Origin: Strobilurus pachycystidiatus
Taxonomy: Eukaryota > Basidiomycota > Agaricomycetes > Agaricales > Physalacriaceae
Length of the DNA stretch: 64,000 nucleotides
Direction: 5' to 3'
NCBI GenBank assembly: GCA_019915135.1
Contig: JAHLMK010000001.1
Span: 2,852,001-2,916,000 of the forward strand
Part shown: positions 10,135-22,052 of the stretch, piece by piece
Numbering within the stretch: the stretch's first letter is position 1
How the letters are laid out: each line of letters starts with the position of its first letter
Notes under the pieces: model-generated
Databases searched by the model: none
Seen by the model: the letters and a program-made list of their open reading frames with translations, nothing else
What the model was told of the DNA's origin: nothing
Position numbers and translations under genes: made by a program

Positions 10135-13100
10135 ATGTCGTCCACTCAACCCACAATATCGTCCTATTTCTCTCCTCCGAAACCCAGTGATCGAATAGAC
10201 CTCACTGTCAGCAGCGACGATGCCGAAGAGCACGAAGACAGCCCGCCTCGCAAGAAGGCGAGAATATCCTCGAGAGAGTCTGTGCCCCTTTCCAAACCGA
10301 AGAGCAAGGCGACAGTGGACAGCACTCCGCGCCGGAAGACTAACCTGATCAAAGTTGAGGTCGAGGAACTATCTGGAGATGAATCGGACTCAAAGTTCAA
10401 AGCGCTCACTGCTATGTTCAAGCAGAAGAAGTCGACAACGCGGCGCGAAGCGAAAGCGCCGGCAAAGCAGAAAGTGCAGGAAGAGGTCGGGCCTAGCGGA
10501 CAAACGTATACACCATTGGAGAAGCAGGTAAGCTTGTTTCCTTCAAGTGGCGATATTCTGTCTGGATGATGTCGTAGGTCCTTCAACTGAAGAAAGACAA
10601 CGGAGATGCCGTCCTTATGATTAAGGTCGGCTATAAATATAAGTTTTTTGGTAAAGACGCGAACGTGTGTATCCTGTTGTCCTCTTCTGCTTTGTACTTA
10701 GAGAGACTACCCGACAGGTAGCCGCAAAAGAACTCGGGATGATTGCATACACCGATCGCAACTTCTTGGTTGCGTCAGTCCCAGAGGCTAGACGCGATAT
10801 CCACCTCAAGAAGTACGCATGTCTTAAGAGGCTTCATTGAGCTATATTTCTCAACATCTCTATAGCCTTCTATCTCGAGGGTACAAAGTTGGCGTGGTGG
10901 AACAAACAGAGACCGCCGCGCTGAAAAAGGTCGGCGACAACAGAAACGCGCCTTTCACCAGGCAACTAGCACGACTATATACAGCCGCGACGTAAGTTGA
11001 TGAGCCCTGCCCTCGCACCAATGAATGACAGTGAAATGCAGGTATGTCGATGGTCTGGACTCACTGGATGATACAGACAAATACATCTCACCCCCGTTCA
11101 TGTGTCTGGTCGAAGAACAGAACGAGAAGGACATAGGCAAAGATCGTGTCAGTATCGGCATGATAATTGTCTCTCCGAACACAGGCGACATTGTATGGGA
11201 CGACTTCCAAGGTCAATTTTCCTATCTTTGAGGACTGTCGTTGTTCGTGACTGACTGTCTACAGACGACACTATGAGACTAGAGCTAGAGGTTAGCCTCA
11301 TTTTCATCCCCAAATTCTCGTGCTAATGTTCCCTGAGACCCGATTCTCTTATATCAAACCAGCCGAAATGCTGGTATGCCAGGGTAACCTCACCAAATCT
11401 ACTGCTAAAATGGTCAAACATTATACGAAGTACCTTTCTTTCTCGCCTCCTTGTGCGACACTTACCCCGCTGTCCCAGTATAACAAAGGATATACGTGTC
11501 GAATACATGGACACCATAATGTCGTATACTGACGCCTTCGCCTACATCACGGATTTCTATGAGCAGAGACAGCGCTTAGCTCGTGCTTCGGCAGGTATCA
11601 AGTCAGGTCGTCACTCCTTTCTCTGTCTTCCAGTGGCTGCCTATTGACGCCCTTTTGAGAACAGGAAAGTTTGTTGCGGAGATCTCGAATTTCCCGAACC
11701 ATGTCGTCGTCGCCCTTGCACATACGATATCCCATCTTGCTGCATACGGCCTTTCTGACGTCCTTCTTGACACGCGGCTATACGGAAAGTTTATGAATCG
11801 AACCCATATGTTGCTGGCAACGAACACACTACACAACCTGGAAATCTACGAAAATCAGACCGACTTCACAAGCAAGGGGTCCCTTGTATCGATACTGGAT
11901 CGTACAAAGACCTTATTTGGGGCTCGGATGCTGAAAGCCTGGGTTGGAAGACCTCTCACTGACAAAGAGTACGCCAACGATTGCGTCGTTACGACGTACA
12001 TGCAAGCTGATGAGTAACAGCGCACTGGAAGAGCGGATCAACGCCGTAGAGGAGATTCTCGCAAGCACCTCCGATAAATTGGTCAATCTTCGACAAGTCC
12101 TCAAAGGTCTTCCTGATCTTCCCAAAGGCCTTAGCAGAGTACAATTCGGACAGGTTCGTGTACCTACACTTGTTATAAACCTCTCTGACTGTCCTTAGTG
12201 CACACCGAAGGAACTCGGTCTCATACTGAAAGGCTTCGAGCGCATCGCACAGTCTGTTGAGCCTGTTGAAGCTGCTTCTGACGTAGGATTCAACTCTGCG
12301 CTACTCAACGATATCATATACTCTCTGCAACACATCAGGAAACCTGTTGCGGAGATATTGACGATCACCTCTATCAAGCGCCTCATGGGACATAAAAACT
12401 ATGATTTGTGGTTAGACGATGAACGCTATCCAGATTTGCAGGCCGAATACATGGTATGTAACTTGCCTTACTGGATGCTCAAGGCTACGACCTGACGTCT
12501 CATCAGGCGATTTTGCATATTGACTCTGAACTACAAGATGAGCTGCGCTCAAGTACGCTACCGCATTCAGTGTCGACTGTTCGGACACTCATGATTTGCC
12601 AGTCCGCAAGCTTCTCCGATTTCCTTCTCTTCAGTATATGACGATCGCCGGTGACGAGGTTGATCCTTCGTTGGCGCTCTCTGCTATTGACTGATGACAA
12701 GGCAGTGCATCATCGAAGTCAAGAAGAGCGACAAACGCCCTATACCCGACGATTGGAAGCTTGTGTCTAAGTCTGTTCTTCGTATCATACTATCATCCTC
12801 TAGATTGGCTGACCGCACACTAGGACGAAGTTCTACGCACGCTACCACACCCCGGCAATCATTACTAAACTGGCAGAACGTGCACAGCGACAGGAAACTT
12901 TGGATGTATGTAATCTGTGTGGCTACTTTCTGAGATTGACACTCAACAGGCTGCTGCGACCAAAGCCTTCCGCGAGTTTTTGAGCGAGATACATGATAAA
13001 CATTACAGCGTACTCAGAAGCGCTGCGAACAATTTGGCTACCGCGGACTGCCTGCTGAGTTTAGCTCATGTCGCTCTCCAGCCAGGATATGTCAAGCCTG

Positions 13101-14196
13101 AGATCAGTGCCGAGAACGTCCTTGAGATCGTCGATGGACGGCATCCTATCGTGGAAGCGCTCAGCTCGGATCCCTTCGTGCCTAACTCTATCTCCATCGG
13201 CGGTTCGGACACAAGAGTCAAGATCATAACAGGACCTAACATGGGCGGGTAAGCCGAAGGTGTTCATTCCATGGGACCTCTATAATAACACGGCTTTCCA
13301 GGAAGAGCTCCTCGGTCAGGATGGTGGCCCTCATCGCCATCATGGCACAGATTGGCAGTTACGTCCCAGCTGCTTCGGCTCGGCTTGGTCTGCTGGACTC
13401 CGTCTTGACGCGAATGGGAGGTGGGCTCTCAATCTACAATCACAGTCTCTCGAAACTAATGAATGTCAAAGCCTCCGACGACATACTCAGAGGGCGCTCG
13501 ACTTTCATGGTAGAGATGGCTGAGACCAGTGACATTTTACAACTGGCCACAGAAAACAGTCTAGTCATCTTGGACGAATTGGGCCGCGGGACGTCAACCT
13601 TTGACGGTGTAAGTGTATCTTCACCGAACGCGCCTGAGTGGATATTAACCGTGCACTCTCCAGATGGCCATCGCGCATGCAGTACTTCAATACCTCAACG
13701 ACACGAAGCGATCTAAAACCCTTTTCATCACGCACTACCCGTTGATCGCGTCAAATCTCGAGAAGCAGTATCCATCGGACGTTCAGAACCTGCACATGGG
13801 GTATGAGACGGATGTACGCCTCAACGGGACGCGTGAAATCACATTTCTTTACCGTCTAACAGATGGAATCGTTGATGGTAAGCCTGTTCGTTTTCCTGGG
13901 CAGCAACGAGCTTAGCAGGTCTCCGTATAGAATCATTTGGAGTGGAGTGTGGACGCCTAGCAGGACTTCCTCAGAGTTTATTGAAGATAGCGAGTCAGGA
14001 GTCGGAACGCATGAAGACGGAGGTGATGGCACGTATGAAGCGCAATAGGTCGGGTTTAATCATCTTAGCTTTGCGTATCACTGACAAGGTGTGTAGGGCT
14101 TTGATCACTGCCACCAAGATCATCAAGTTACAAGACAAGCCCGAGGAACTGCTAGAATACCTTAATAAACTAGGAATTAGTAGTACATGCCAGTGA
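10135..14196 (+). CDS. MSH3: DNA mismatch repair protein MSH3
   Basis: MSH3 pairs with MSH2 as MutS-beta and recognises insertion-deletion loops in nuclear DNA. Twenty exons beginning 10135-10527 and ending 14097-14196 sum to 1,028 codons, 1,027 residues, close to the yeast protein. The N-terminus has a PCNA-binding-type box (QPTISSYF) and a disordered basic region. The mismatch-recognition domain starts at [13 protein letters not shown] with GYKYKFFG. The ATPase has Walker A GPNMGGKSS across the exon junction at 13248/13302 and Walker [13 protein letters not shown]6-type features are absent, so MSH3 rather than MSH6 is the call. The last intron (14049-14096, 48 bases) has no in-frame stop, so its retention would also be in frame. 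Confidence 0.95.
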
Positions 14197-14289
14197 TACG
14201 GTACCTGAATAGAGGTTATATCTTTCATGAGGATTTCAGACTAACAGTGTTCTCGACCCATAGAGCCTTGCGCAATAGTCAACAAATAG

Positions 14290-14922
14290 TCACTGGTTTA
14301 CAATAAAGGCGAATGAACGCACCGGCATAACCTGACTCTCCTCGCCCTGCTTGTTTTTGGTTTTGACAATAGTTGCGGGGTCGATGCTGGGCGTATTGAC
14401 GTATGCAGCGACTCTGTGGAAGGTGTCCACGTCGATTCCATATCGTTGAAGCACGGTTTCCAATTCGTCGCTGGTTTTTGCAGATTTAGACTCTGTCAAG
14501 ACTGCAGTCAATGTCTGTGCGGATATGTCGTTCCGTGTGGAGTCTTCGAGGCGTATGCGAGAGGTAACGACGGTGTCTGAGGATTTTGACTGCAAGGCGA
14601 TTGGTCTGGAGTTAGGAAGACGAAGGATTCGGGCTGACCGGTCTGACTGGCTGGACGTGTTGGTGGTCAACGCGTACTGCACCAAGCTGGGTGAGGTTCG
14701 ACATGAAGTGGGGGTCCTGAGCATCCTTCTCAATGTCTAAAGCGCTTTGAGCGCGACCGTTGAGTAGTAGTAAGAGGCTCGTTTACCTTTTGATTTCACT
14801 TCGCTCGCTTTTGGTCTTGATGGAGGAGGAGTAGGATGTGTCTCCGTCCTAGCGCCAGACCAGGCAGGCTTATTTGGGCGCTTTGGGTAGGACTTTGTCG
14901 CCTTTGATGCAGCGCCGCCCAT
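14290..14922 (-). CDS. Small protein with myristoylation-like N-terminus
   Basis: Three exons (14787-14922, 14678-14736, 14290-14589) give 164 residues. The start MGGAASKATKSYPKR has the glycine-2/serine-6 pattern of N-myristoylation, followed by a proline-rich stretch and the string HFMSNLTQLGAV. The C-terminal third is helical (DELETVLQRYGIDVDTFHRVA). The second intron is 88 bases with a clear CCTAAC branch site. I do not recognise the family. An upstream in-frame ATG exists but the glycine-rich start is the more natural one. It lies convergent to MSH3, 93 bases from its stop. Confidence 0.7.
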
Positions 14923-15180
14923 CGAATGAATCTCGTTCTGAGTTGTAGAGCAAGTCAGGTAGGAGTGAGAGTATAGAATCAACCGGAACGGATGACGGTC
15001 GTCGGTCAGACGCCGAGACGGAGCCACGGACCGAGCGCACGGTCATAATGCTCTTTCATCAAAATTGGAAATTGACCGTCTTGTTTTCTTTGCCACCACC
15101 GGCAGAGCCCAGGACGTTGCCACTGAGAGGTGGAACCTATTCGAAAACCCCTGCATCGACTCACAACTACTCCTTTTACC

Positions 15181-16270
15181 ATGCCCACAGCCGGTGACGA
15201 TCTCGAGGACGATTTTGCTCATGATGACCTGGAATCAGACGAACTAGCCGCGGACGTCGAGGAAGTACGTGACTACTTCAGCGAGGAAGAGGACGCAGAG
15301 GAAGCCGCGCCTCAAGCGGGACCAAGTGTCGTTCAGTCCGACGAAAAGAAGCGAAAACGAAAGGAAAAGCTGAAGGAGAGAAAGGTCAGACGCAATGTTA
15401 CTTCTGTTCTCTAGACTGGTATCCTAACGACACAAAAAGAAACGCAAATTGGCTGAGAACCCATCTCCTACTCTCTACGTCGACACGATCCCTGGACAGT
15501 CTCCGTCAGCAATCAGCGACTACCTCTACACGCTACAACGAAAGACGTTCCCAGATATGTCTGAAATTGAGCTCGAGGATAAAAGAATACCGGGTACGCA
15601 TGTCATATCCTTCTCTTTACTTCTTTGCTGAACGTACAAATAGCGTCGGCCATTGCTGATACAACTACATGGACCGGACCCAGAACACTTGACCAACTGG
15701 TCACTTTCATTATGAAGAGTATGTCAAATCGTGGGTTTTGGTCGCTCAACTTGATGAGAATCCACATCTCCAGGTCTTCCCACTCTGCACACACGACTGG
15801 GTCAGAAATCGAAAGCAAACGGTTCTCCGACACTTTTATTTGTCACCGCGGCTGCATTGCGCGTAGCGGATGTAACAAGGGTGCTCAAAGACAAGAAACT
15901 CCGAGGTGAAAAGGGCGGCGAGGTTGCGAAACTTTTTGCCAAACACTTCAAGCTAGCAGAGCATGTCACCTATCTCAAACGAACGAAGGTTGGTGCAGCC
16001 GTCGGGACGCCCGGGAGGTTAGGTAAACTGTTAGAAGCAGGTGCGGTTTCCTTCATTCAGTCCACCGCGGCGCCTTGATAGACATACTCTGCAGACGCCC
16101 TAGCACTAAGCCAACTCAGCCATATCATGTTGGATCTGACGTTAAGAGACGCGAAGGAGCGTAACTTGTTAGACATACCCGAGACGAGGGACGAGGTGTT
16201 CAAGACGATATTAGGGCCGCAGGTACTGAAAGAATTAAAGGCCGGCAAAATACAGTTGGTCTTGTTCTAA
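15181..16270 (+). CDS. CMS1: CMS1-like ribosome biogenesis protein
   Basis: Cms1 is a nucleolar component linked to the small-subunit pre-ribosome (90S) in yeast, with a degenerate helicase-like fold. Five exons (15181-15384, 15440-15593, 15644-15718, 15774-16040, 16095-16270) give 291 residues. The N-terminus is strongly acidic, then a lysine-rich stretch (EKKRKRKEKLKERK). The conserved core has SDYLYTLQRKTFPDMS, LLFVTAAALRVADVTRVLK and VGAAVGTPGRLGKLLE, the last being the motif-Ib-like TPGRL string of this family. A start 51 bases upstream is in frame but the ATG at 15181 precedes the conserved acidic region. Confidence 0.88.
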
Positions 16271-16314
16271 ATAATGTAGTCTGTGGTGAGGGAAACGACT
16301 CGGACAAGGCGCGA

Positions 16315-16785
16315 TCAGAAACCTCTCGGGTTTACACGATTTGTGGTCTGCTTGAGCATGAGAAGAGTGGCGAGATAAAGGGACTTCGTACACACTCTTG
16401 TCCACTTGGGCACCTTGTGAATACCCTTCCTGTATCCTTTTGCGTGGGGTGTGAAGACAGTGTATTTGTCGCGTGGTGGCATTTCGTGTTCCTTGGGAAG
16501 CTCGAGCGCTTTGTTCTACGGGGCTGTCAATTCACTGAGAAGGACAAGATGGCGGAAGGCGACCGACAAGTGCTTCGCATTGAACACCACTCGCGCGGAC
16601 GGCCTCGATGACGGCGTCAACTTTCTTCAGCCGGGCTCGAGCATTGGCCTTGCGGGTGACTGAGAGTTTCCATGGGATCTTCCTGGTCGCAAAATGAGAC
16701 GAAAATGCGCAGCTGTCTCTCAGAAAAGAGCTGACCAGAGCAGACCCCCCAGGTTGACCGACGTTGGTCGAAAAGCCCCGAACAT
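16315..16785 (-). CDS. MRPL31: Mitochondrial ribosomal protein mL60
   Basis: Four exons (16736-16785, 16568-16682, 16396-16515, 16315-16347) give 105 residues. The protein starts MFGAFRPT and contains GGLLWKIPWKLS, ARARLKKVDAVIEAVRAS, PPRDKYTVF, GYRKGIHKVPKWTR and the terminal NPRGF, which together match the fungal large-subunit mitochondrial protein L31/mL60. All introns are about 50 bases; the second donor is a weak GTCGGT but phases require it. It ends 44 bases from the CMS1 stop (convergent) and starts 97 bases from SF3A1 (divergent), so a bidirectional promoter is likely. Confidence 0.9.
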
Positions 16786-16882
16786 GTGATGGACGATTCA
16801 GAGAGAGAGCTATCGTGGGAACAAAGCGCGGCCGTCCCTCTGACTGCAACCACACCTCCCTCAACGCGCCCGGCTCTCCACG

Positions 16883-19497
16883 ATGAGCGTCGACATTGCG
16901 CCTGCCACAAACGGCCACACGAATGGTGCTGTGTCCAGTGAGGATTATGAGATGGAGCCTGCTGTCGCCACTGCGAGGTTTACCAGCGGAATCATCCTCC
17001 CTCCACCGGAAATCAAATGTGCGTCCTTGCTTTTTGCTCAGTCAAAGACATTCTTATGCATTCCTTTAGCTGTCATTGACCGAACGGCCGGCTTTGTGGC
17101 GCGCTCTGCCAACCCACCGCAGTTCGAGGACAAGGTTCGCGAAGGCCAGCGCTCCGATCCCAAATTCTCCTTCCTCAACCCCGCGGACCCATACCATGCC
17201 TACTACCGCAACAAAATGATGAAAATCACCCAAGGAGACCTGTCCGACGAAGCAGCACCGGAAAAGGCAACCAACGGTCAGGATGGTGAAGCCGCGCCGC
17301 AGGTGGTGGACATCGGGTTGGAGCCCCCTCCCTCGAGGTTCACAATGGACATGCCCAACATATCTGCCATCGATTTGTGAGTCTTACCCATTCTATTCCA
17401 TTTTAGACCTTCTGACAAGGGTCACAGAGATACAATGAAGTTGACGGCTCTGTTCACTGCTCGTCAAGGGGGCAGCTTTCTCTCGGCATTGTCTGCGCGC
17501 GAAGCGCGCAACTTCCAGTTTGAATTCCTTCGCCCGACACACTCTCTCTTTGGCTATTTCAATCGGTTGGTGGAGCAGTACTCCAGAGTCCTATATCCTG
17601 ACAAGGACATGCTGGAACAGCTAAAAAATCAGAGCGCAGAGGGCTCACGTTGGAGGACACTGGAAGTAGCTAAACGTCACGCGAAGTGGGAGAGAAACAA
17701 ACGCGAGAAGGACAAGAAACGTCAAGATGATCAGGAAGCTGAAAGAAGTGGGTTTCCCTCTCGTCCTCAAAGCGCATGACTGACTTGCTGGTAGTTGCAT
17801 TCGCTGAAATTGATTGGCATGACTATGCCATCGTCCAGACTATTGAATTCACTGCCGTCGACGCGACTTCCGAGCTTCCTCCCCCCATGAGCGTCCAAGA
17901 GGTCGAGAACATGACGCTCGCTCAAAAGAGAATGGCGGCCATGATTATGGAAAATACTGCCGACGATATTGAGGCGCACAAGGCTCGTCAAGCTGCTGCC
18001 GAGGCGGAGGCTGCTGCCGCTGTTGGAAGCGTTGGAGCTGTCCAAGAGGAGGACGCTGTCATGGACGAGAGTGATGACGAAGCGGCAGCTGAAGAGAAGC
18101 AACGGAGAGACGAGGAAGACAGGCGGAAGATGATGGAACGGGCGAAGGCAATTCAACAAGCCTCCTCCACCCAAACTGGACCCATGAAGATTCGAGCCGA
18201 TTACGTTCCCAAATGTGAGTTCTCTAGTCTGACCATTGTTATACCTATGCTGACGATCGTTTTAGTGGGCTCGAAGAATGCCAAGACAGCTATGACGACG
18301 TGTTCAATCTGTAACCAACAGATCCCTGTTGACGAGTTGCAAGAGCACATGCGGATTGAACTGCTGAATCCCAAATGGAAGGAGCAACGTGATGCTCTTG
18401 AAGCGCGGAAAGCCCAAGCTTCCGAGCTGCAGCGCGGAGCCAATGTTGTTTCCTCACTCAAGAATCTTGCGCGTACGCGTGTAGATATCTTCGGTGCTGA
18501 GGCTGACGAAGAGCGGCGGAAGAAGGAAGAGGAGGAAGAGCGTGAAAGGAGGAAAGAAAGAGAGCGCGGCGTTTGGGACGGTCACACAGCTTCGAAGGCC
18601 AACACCTTGGACAAGTACTCTACGAACGTCAATTTCGACGAACAGATTGCTGCTATTCATCGTGCAAAAGGATTGGGACCGTACGTCATTCTTTTAGCCC
18701 GTCGTGAACTCGACTGACTTTTTTTCAGGCAAGAGGTCAATGCCATCGGGCCTGGTATCGGTCCAGCGGCTATCCCTGCACCATTAACTTCTCTTCCGCC
18801 TCCTCCTGCCTCATTACCAGCGCCACCTAGGGCAGCCTCGAATGCCTCAAACCCCTCCTACACCGCAGCGACAGTTTCCTCCGGTCCTCAACCCGCGTCT
18901 GCATACCAACCCGCGCCCGTCATGTTGCCTCCCCTCCATTACCAGGGCATCGACGCCGCACAACCGTTTGGATACCAACCTCCAGCATCTGTGCACCCTA
19001 CGAGGATGGCGGCCTTGGCAGCAGCCAACCAATCTATTGCCGGGCAAGTGCGGTCCGCCGATGAAATGGAGGACGTTGTCGACGAGGTTCCTCCGGCCAA
19101 GCGGCAGAAGATCACCAAGATGCCTGGTACGCAGATTTACTCCGAGGAGGACTGGATTTCCATGCATCCTGTCAGTACACACTTTACCGATTGTCTGCGC
19201 TTTACTCATCGTTTTTAGGCGCCCATCTCGGTCCAAGTCCAGTTGCCTAACGATACCTCGAAGCCGGAGTGGAAGTTGGATGGTACCACTGTCACCATTC
19301 CCGACCTCCCTCTCAACCTTTTCGTTTCTACCCTTCGAGAAAGGATCATACAGCACACCAACATCATGGTCCCAGTCTCCCGTATTCGACTATCCTATGC
19401 TGGGAAGATGTTGACCAACCAAAGCTCGATCGCGCTGTATAATATAGAAGATGAGGATCTTCTGGTGTTGAGCGTAAGTCCTGCGAAGAAGAAGTGA
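16883..19497 (+). CDS. SF3A1: Splicing factor 3A subunit 1 (Prp21/SF3a120)
   Basis: This U2 snRNP component helps form the 17S particle and prespliceosome. Seven exons (16883-17018, 17070-17376, 17428-17747, 17795-18214, 18266-18680, 18729-19170, 19219-19497) give 772 residues. Two SURP modules are visible: one around residues 46-95 (DRTAGFVARSANPPQFEDKV, HAYYRNKM) and one around 150-205 (FTARQGGSFLSALSAREARN, FGYFNRLVEQYSRVL). The middle is charged and alanine-rich, then proline-rich, with the C-terminal ubiquitin-like fold (LFVSTLRERI, LSYAGKMLTNQSSIALYNI) and a KKK tail. The domain order matches SF3A1. Confidence 0.95.
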
Positions 19498-19844
19498 TAA
19501 TGGTGATTACTGGCGTCATTCTTCGTCGGTAACTGTAATGACTCGTAGTTTTGTAGCCCTTATCCAACCCGTATCTATATTGTTTTGAAGGTTTTCTCAC
19601 GTCTGCGAGCTCAATTTATTGGCTGAACAGAACCCGGTGATGCGGAATATGGGCATTGGGATGTCAGTAAGCACCTGGTACAGTAAGCATTATTGATCGA
19701 TACTTCGAAAACTGAATCAGCAGATCGGGTATACTGTATCGGCCTCCACCAGGCTTGAACATATAAATACTGTCGGGTTTGTGAAAATGCTCACTATCCG
19801 ATACTCGTCCCTCACCGGTACCATCTTCAACCTCCTTCTCCACA
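19498..19844. other. SF3A1 3' region and OYE promoter
   Basis: The two genes are in tandem. The right part holds the presumed promoter of the Old Yellow Enzyme gene; the left part is AT-richer as expected for a 3' untranslated region. Nothing else is seen. Confidence 0.5.
19759..19769 (+). promoter_or_regulatory. TATA-like box before OYE
   Basis: The sequence ACATATAAATA lies about 80 bases before the ATG at 19845, at a normal fungal distance. Most neighbouring genes lack such a box, which fits an inducible gene; this is inference. Confidence 0.45.
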
Positions 19845-21178
19845 ATGTCTTCGTCTTCCAAGCTCTTCCAACCTATCAAAGTCGGCGCGTCGGAACTCAG
19901 TCACCGCATCGTTTTGGCACCCTTGACGCGTATGAAAGCAACGGAGAAGGGCCACGTCTCTCATGCACCTATCGTCAAGGAGTACTATGCCCAGCGTGGC
20001 AGTACACCTGGTACTTTGCTCATCAGCGAAGCCACATTTATCGCGCAAAAGGCAGGGACATACACACATGTTCCCGGCCTGTGGTCGCAGGAGCAGCTCG
20101 ACGCCTGGAAAGACGTGAAAATAACCACTCTTACAAGTCTATCATGTTCCTCATTCGCTTTTCTGCCAGGTCACGGACGCCGTACACGAAAAGGGTAGCT
20201 TCATCTATGCCCAATTATGGGCTCTGGGTCGTACATCAGACTACAATGCGGCGCGTGCGGAGAACCCCGCCCTCGAATACGTCGCCCCAGCCGCTATCAA
20301 ATTGACGGGCAAAGAGGCAACTCCTCGCCCTTTGACAATTGATGAAATCAAAGAATACGCTGAACTGTACGCAACTGCTGCGGTGAACGCTGTTGACAAA
20401 GCTGGCTTCGATGGTGCGTGTTTTCTTCATGTACTGTCTTGCAGAGATTCACACGCTTCAGGCGTCGAGATCCACGGTGCCAATGGCTACCTTATTGACC
20501 AGTTTTTGCATGATGGCAGTAACGATCGGACGGATGAATATGGCGGAAGCGTCGAGAATCGTACACGCTTTGCCCTTGAAGTCATCGACGCAGTGGTGAA
20601 AACTATCGGTGCCGAAAGACTGCTATCCGCCTCAGTCCCTGGGGTGAATTCCAAGGTCGCTTGTTGATCTGAATCTGAACATATGGGTCGAGAAGCTGAT
20701 TGTATACAGATATGCACATGGAGGATGCCACGTGAAGCAGACCTTTGGTACTTGGTATCTCAGATCAAGGAGAAGCACCCCGACCTTGCCTTCATCCATC
20801 TCGTCGAACCTCGCGTCAACGGTAGCACAACCCGCGACTCTCACCCCACTGAATGGTCCAATGATTTCATTCGCGATATTTGGGCACCTCGCCGACCGCT
20901 GATTACTGCGGGAGGATACGACCGGAAATTAGCCATTGATGTTGCAGAGACTAAAGGCGACTTGATTGCCTTTGGACGATACTACATTTCCAACGTGAGT
21001 TCTACATGTCATCGCACCGCAGGTTGCTGACATTTTCCAGCCTGACTTGCCGCTGCGCCTGAAAGATGACATTTCATTGGATCCATATGACCGTAGCACG
21101 TTTTACCGTCCCGGCGATATCAGTGAAGGTTACACCGACTACCCCTTCGCCACAACGGACGCTAGCGCTTCTCTGTGA
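19845..21178 (+). CDS. Old Yellow Enzyme family oxidoreductase, frame-disturbed
   Basis: OYE proteins are FMN-dependent NADPH oxidoreductases reducing activated alkenes. Five exons (19845-20114, 20170-20413, 20462-20655, 20710-20994, 21041-21178) give 376 residues in one continuous frame. Recognisable parts are LFQPIKVG, LAPLTRMKA, VEIHGANGYLIDQFLHD, NDRTDEYGGSVENR, DLAFIHLVEPRV and ITAGGY. Between about 20,620 and 20,740 the expected family sequence (TAIRLSPWGEFQ, then DMHMED) sits in another frame, consistent with a one-base loss near 20,620 and a one-base gain near 20,730-20,742. The annotated frame therefore replaces the conserved arginine-containing segment by unrelated residues, and the enzyme may be inactive unless the bases are sequencing errors. 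Confidence 0.8.
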
Positions 21179-21365
21179 ACACCTTGAGGGTAAGAGCATA
21201 TGTATTCAAACAACGGGTTTACTGTAGATAACTATTCGCTATATGTCATTCGAACACTGTATGTGTAGTACATATAAACACTTCACTCTCAAATCCTATT
21301 GACGAACGTAAAATTGTGGTGAGGGGATGGTATAAATCAACGAAATGGTATCGGGATGGTGTTAA

Positions 21366-21875
21366 CTATTCACTTGGACGGAGGTCGAAGTATCCCTCCT
21401 CGCTCGCCCAAGGATCCGACTCCGCTTTCGACTGGTCCCCGCTCTGACGTACATGGACGAGGGGAGATGATGGGAGCGCAAGTGTTGTCATGGAGCGCAA
21501 GACTGCGGCGCGACCGGAGGAAGAAGTGGATGCAGAGATTGATCCCGTCCTCGAGGATGCGCTATCCGAGCTTGTGCTGCCTGCTGCACCCGGAGACAAT
21601 GGGATAGTATCCTGGAGCCAGTGCTCGTCCTCGTCAGAGGGTAGTTGCGGCGTAGTGACCGAGCGCTTGAAAATACTTCGTGGGGAGACAAGAAGTGGGG
21701 AATCCCGCAGGGAAGGAGGGATGGGCATATGCAGAGATTGTTTAGAGGATGAAGTTGGGCGTGATTGGGAATGCCCTGTGTCCAGCGACCGTATGGTCAT
21801 GCTAGTATGTGGAGAGCTCGAAAGACCAGCTTTCGGGGATGATTGTGTTGGAGGGGTAGGCAGCCGCCAAGACAT
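21366..21875 (-). CDS. Low-complexity hypothetical protein
   Basis: A single 169-residue frame rich in serine and proline, with phosphorylation-like strings (SRPTSSSKQSL, LRDSPLLVSPRSIF) and an acidic island (PSDEDEHWLQDTIPLSPG). The composition is non-random and the ORF is uninterrupted, with a TATA-like box upstream. No domain is recognised. An antisense frame overlaps it, but that translation has no better character. Confidence 0.5.
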   Translation of the reverse strand: MSWRLPTPPTQSSPKAGLSSSPHTSMTIRSLDTGHSQSRPTSSSKQSLHMPIPPSLRDSPLLVSPRSIFKRSVTTPQLPSDEDEHWLQDTIPLSPGAAGSTSSDSASSRTGSISASTSSSGRAAVLRSMTTLALPSSPLVHVRQSGDQSKAESDPWASEEGYFDLRPSE

Positions 21876-21942
21876 GGGAGTGGCAAACGAGGGTGGGTGA
21901 CAATGACAGAGGCAAAAGTTGCCATCGAGAGAGACGACTGCC

Positions 21943-21951
21943 GCTATATAA
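21943..21951 (-). promoter_or_regulatory. TATA-like box
   Basis: On the minus strand CTTATATAG-type sequence lies about 70 bases upstream of the ATG at 21875. It is palindromic enough that strand assignment rests on the gene position. Confidence 0.35.
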
Positions 21952-22052
21952 GTGTTACGCGTGGCTCGATCGAGTGTTCAAATTTAGAAGGAAGTATGAT
22001 AGGAGCACGCAGAAGACGCTTGAAACTTCGTATTGCAAACTGTTCGAGGGCG

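Noticed and set aside
21490..21900. Plus-strand 136-codon frame antisense to the low-complexity ORF
   Set aside because: Glu/Arg/Gly-rich mirror of the Ser/Pro-rich minus frame, as expected from strand complementarity; the minus frame is longer and has a TATA-like box.
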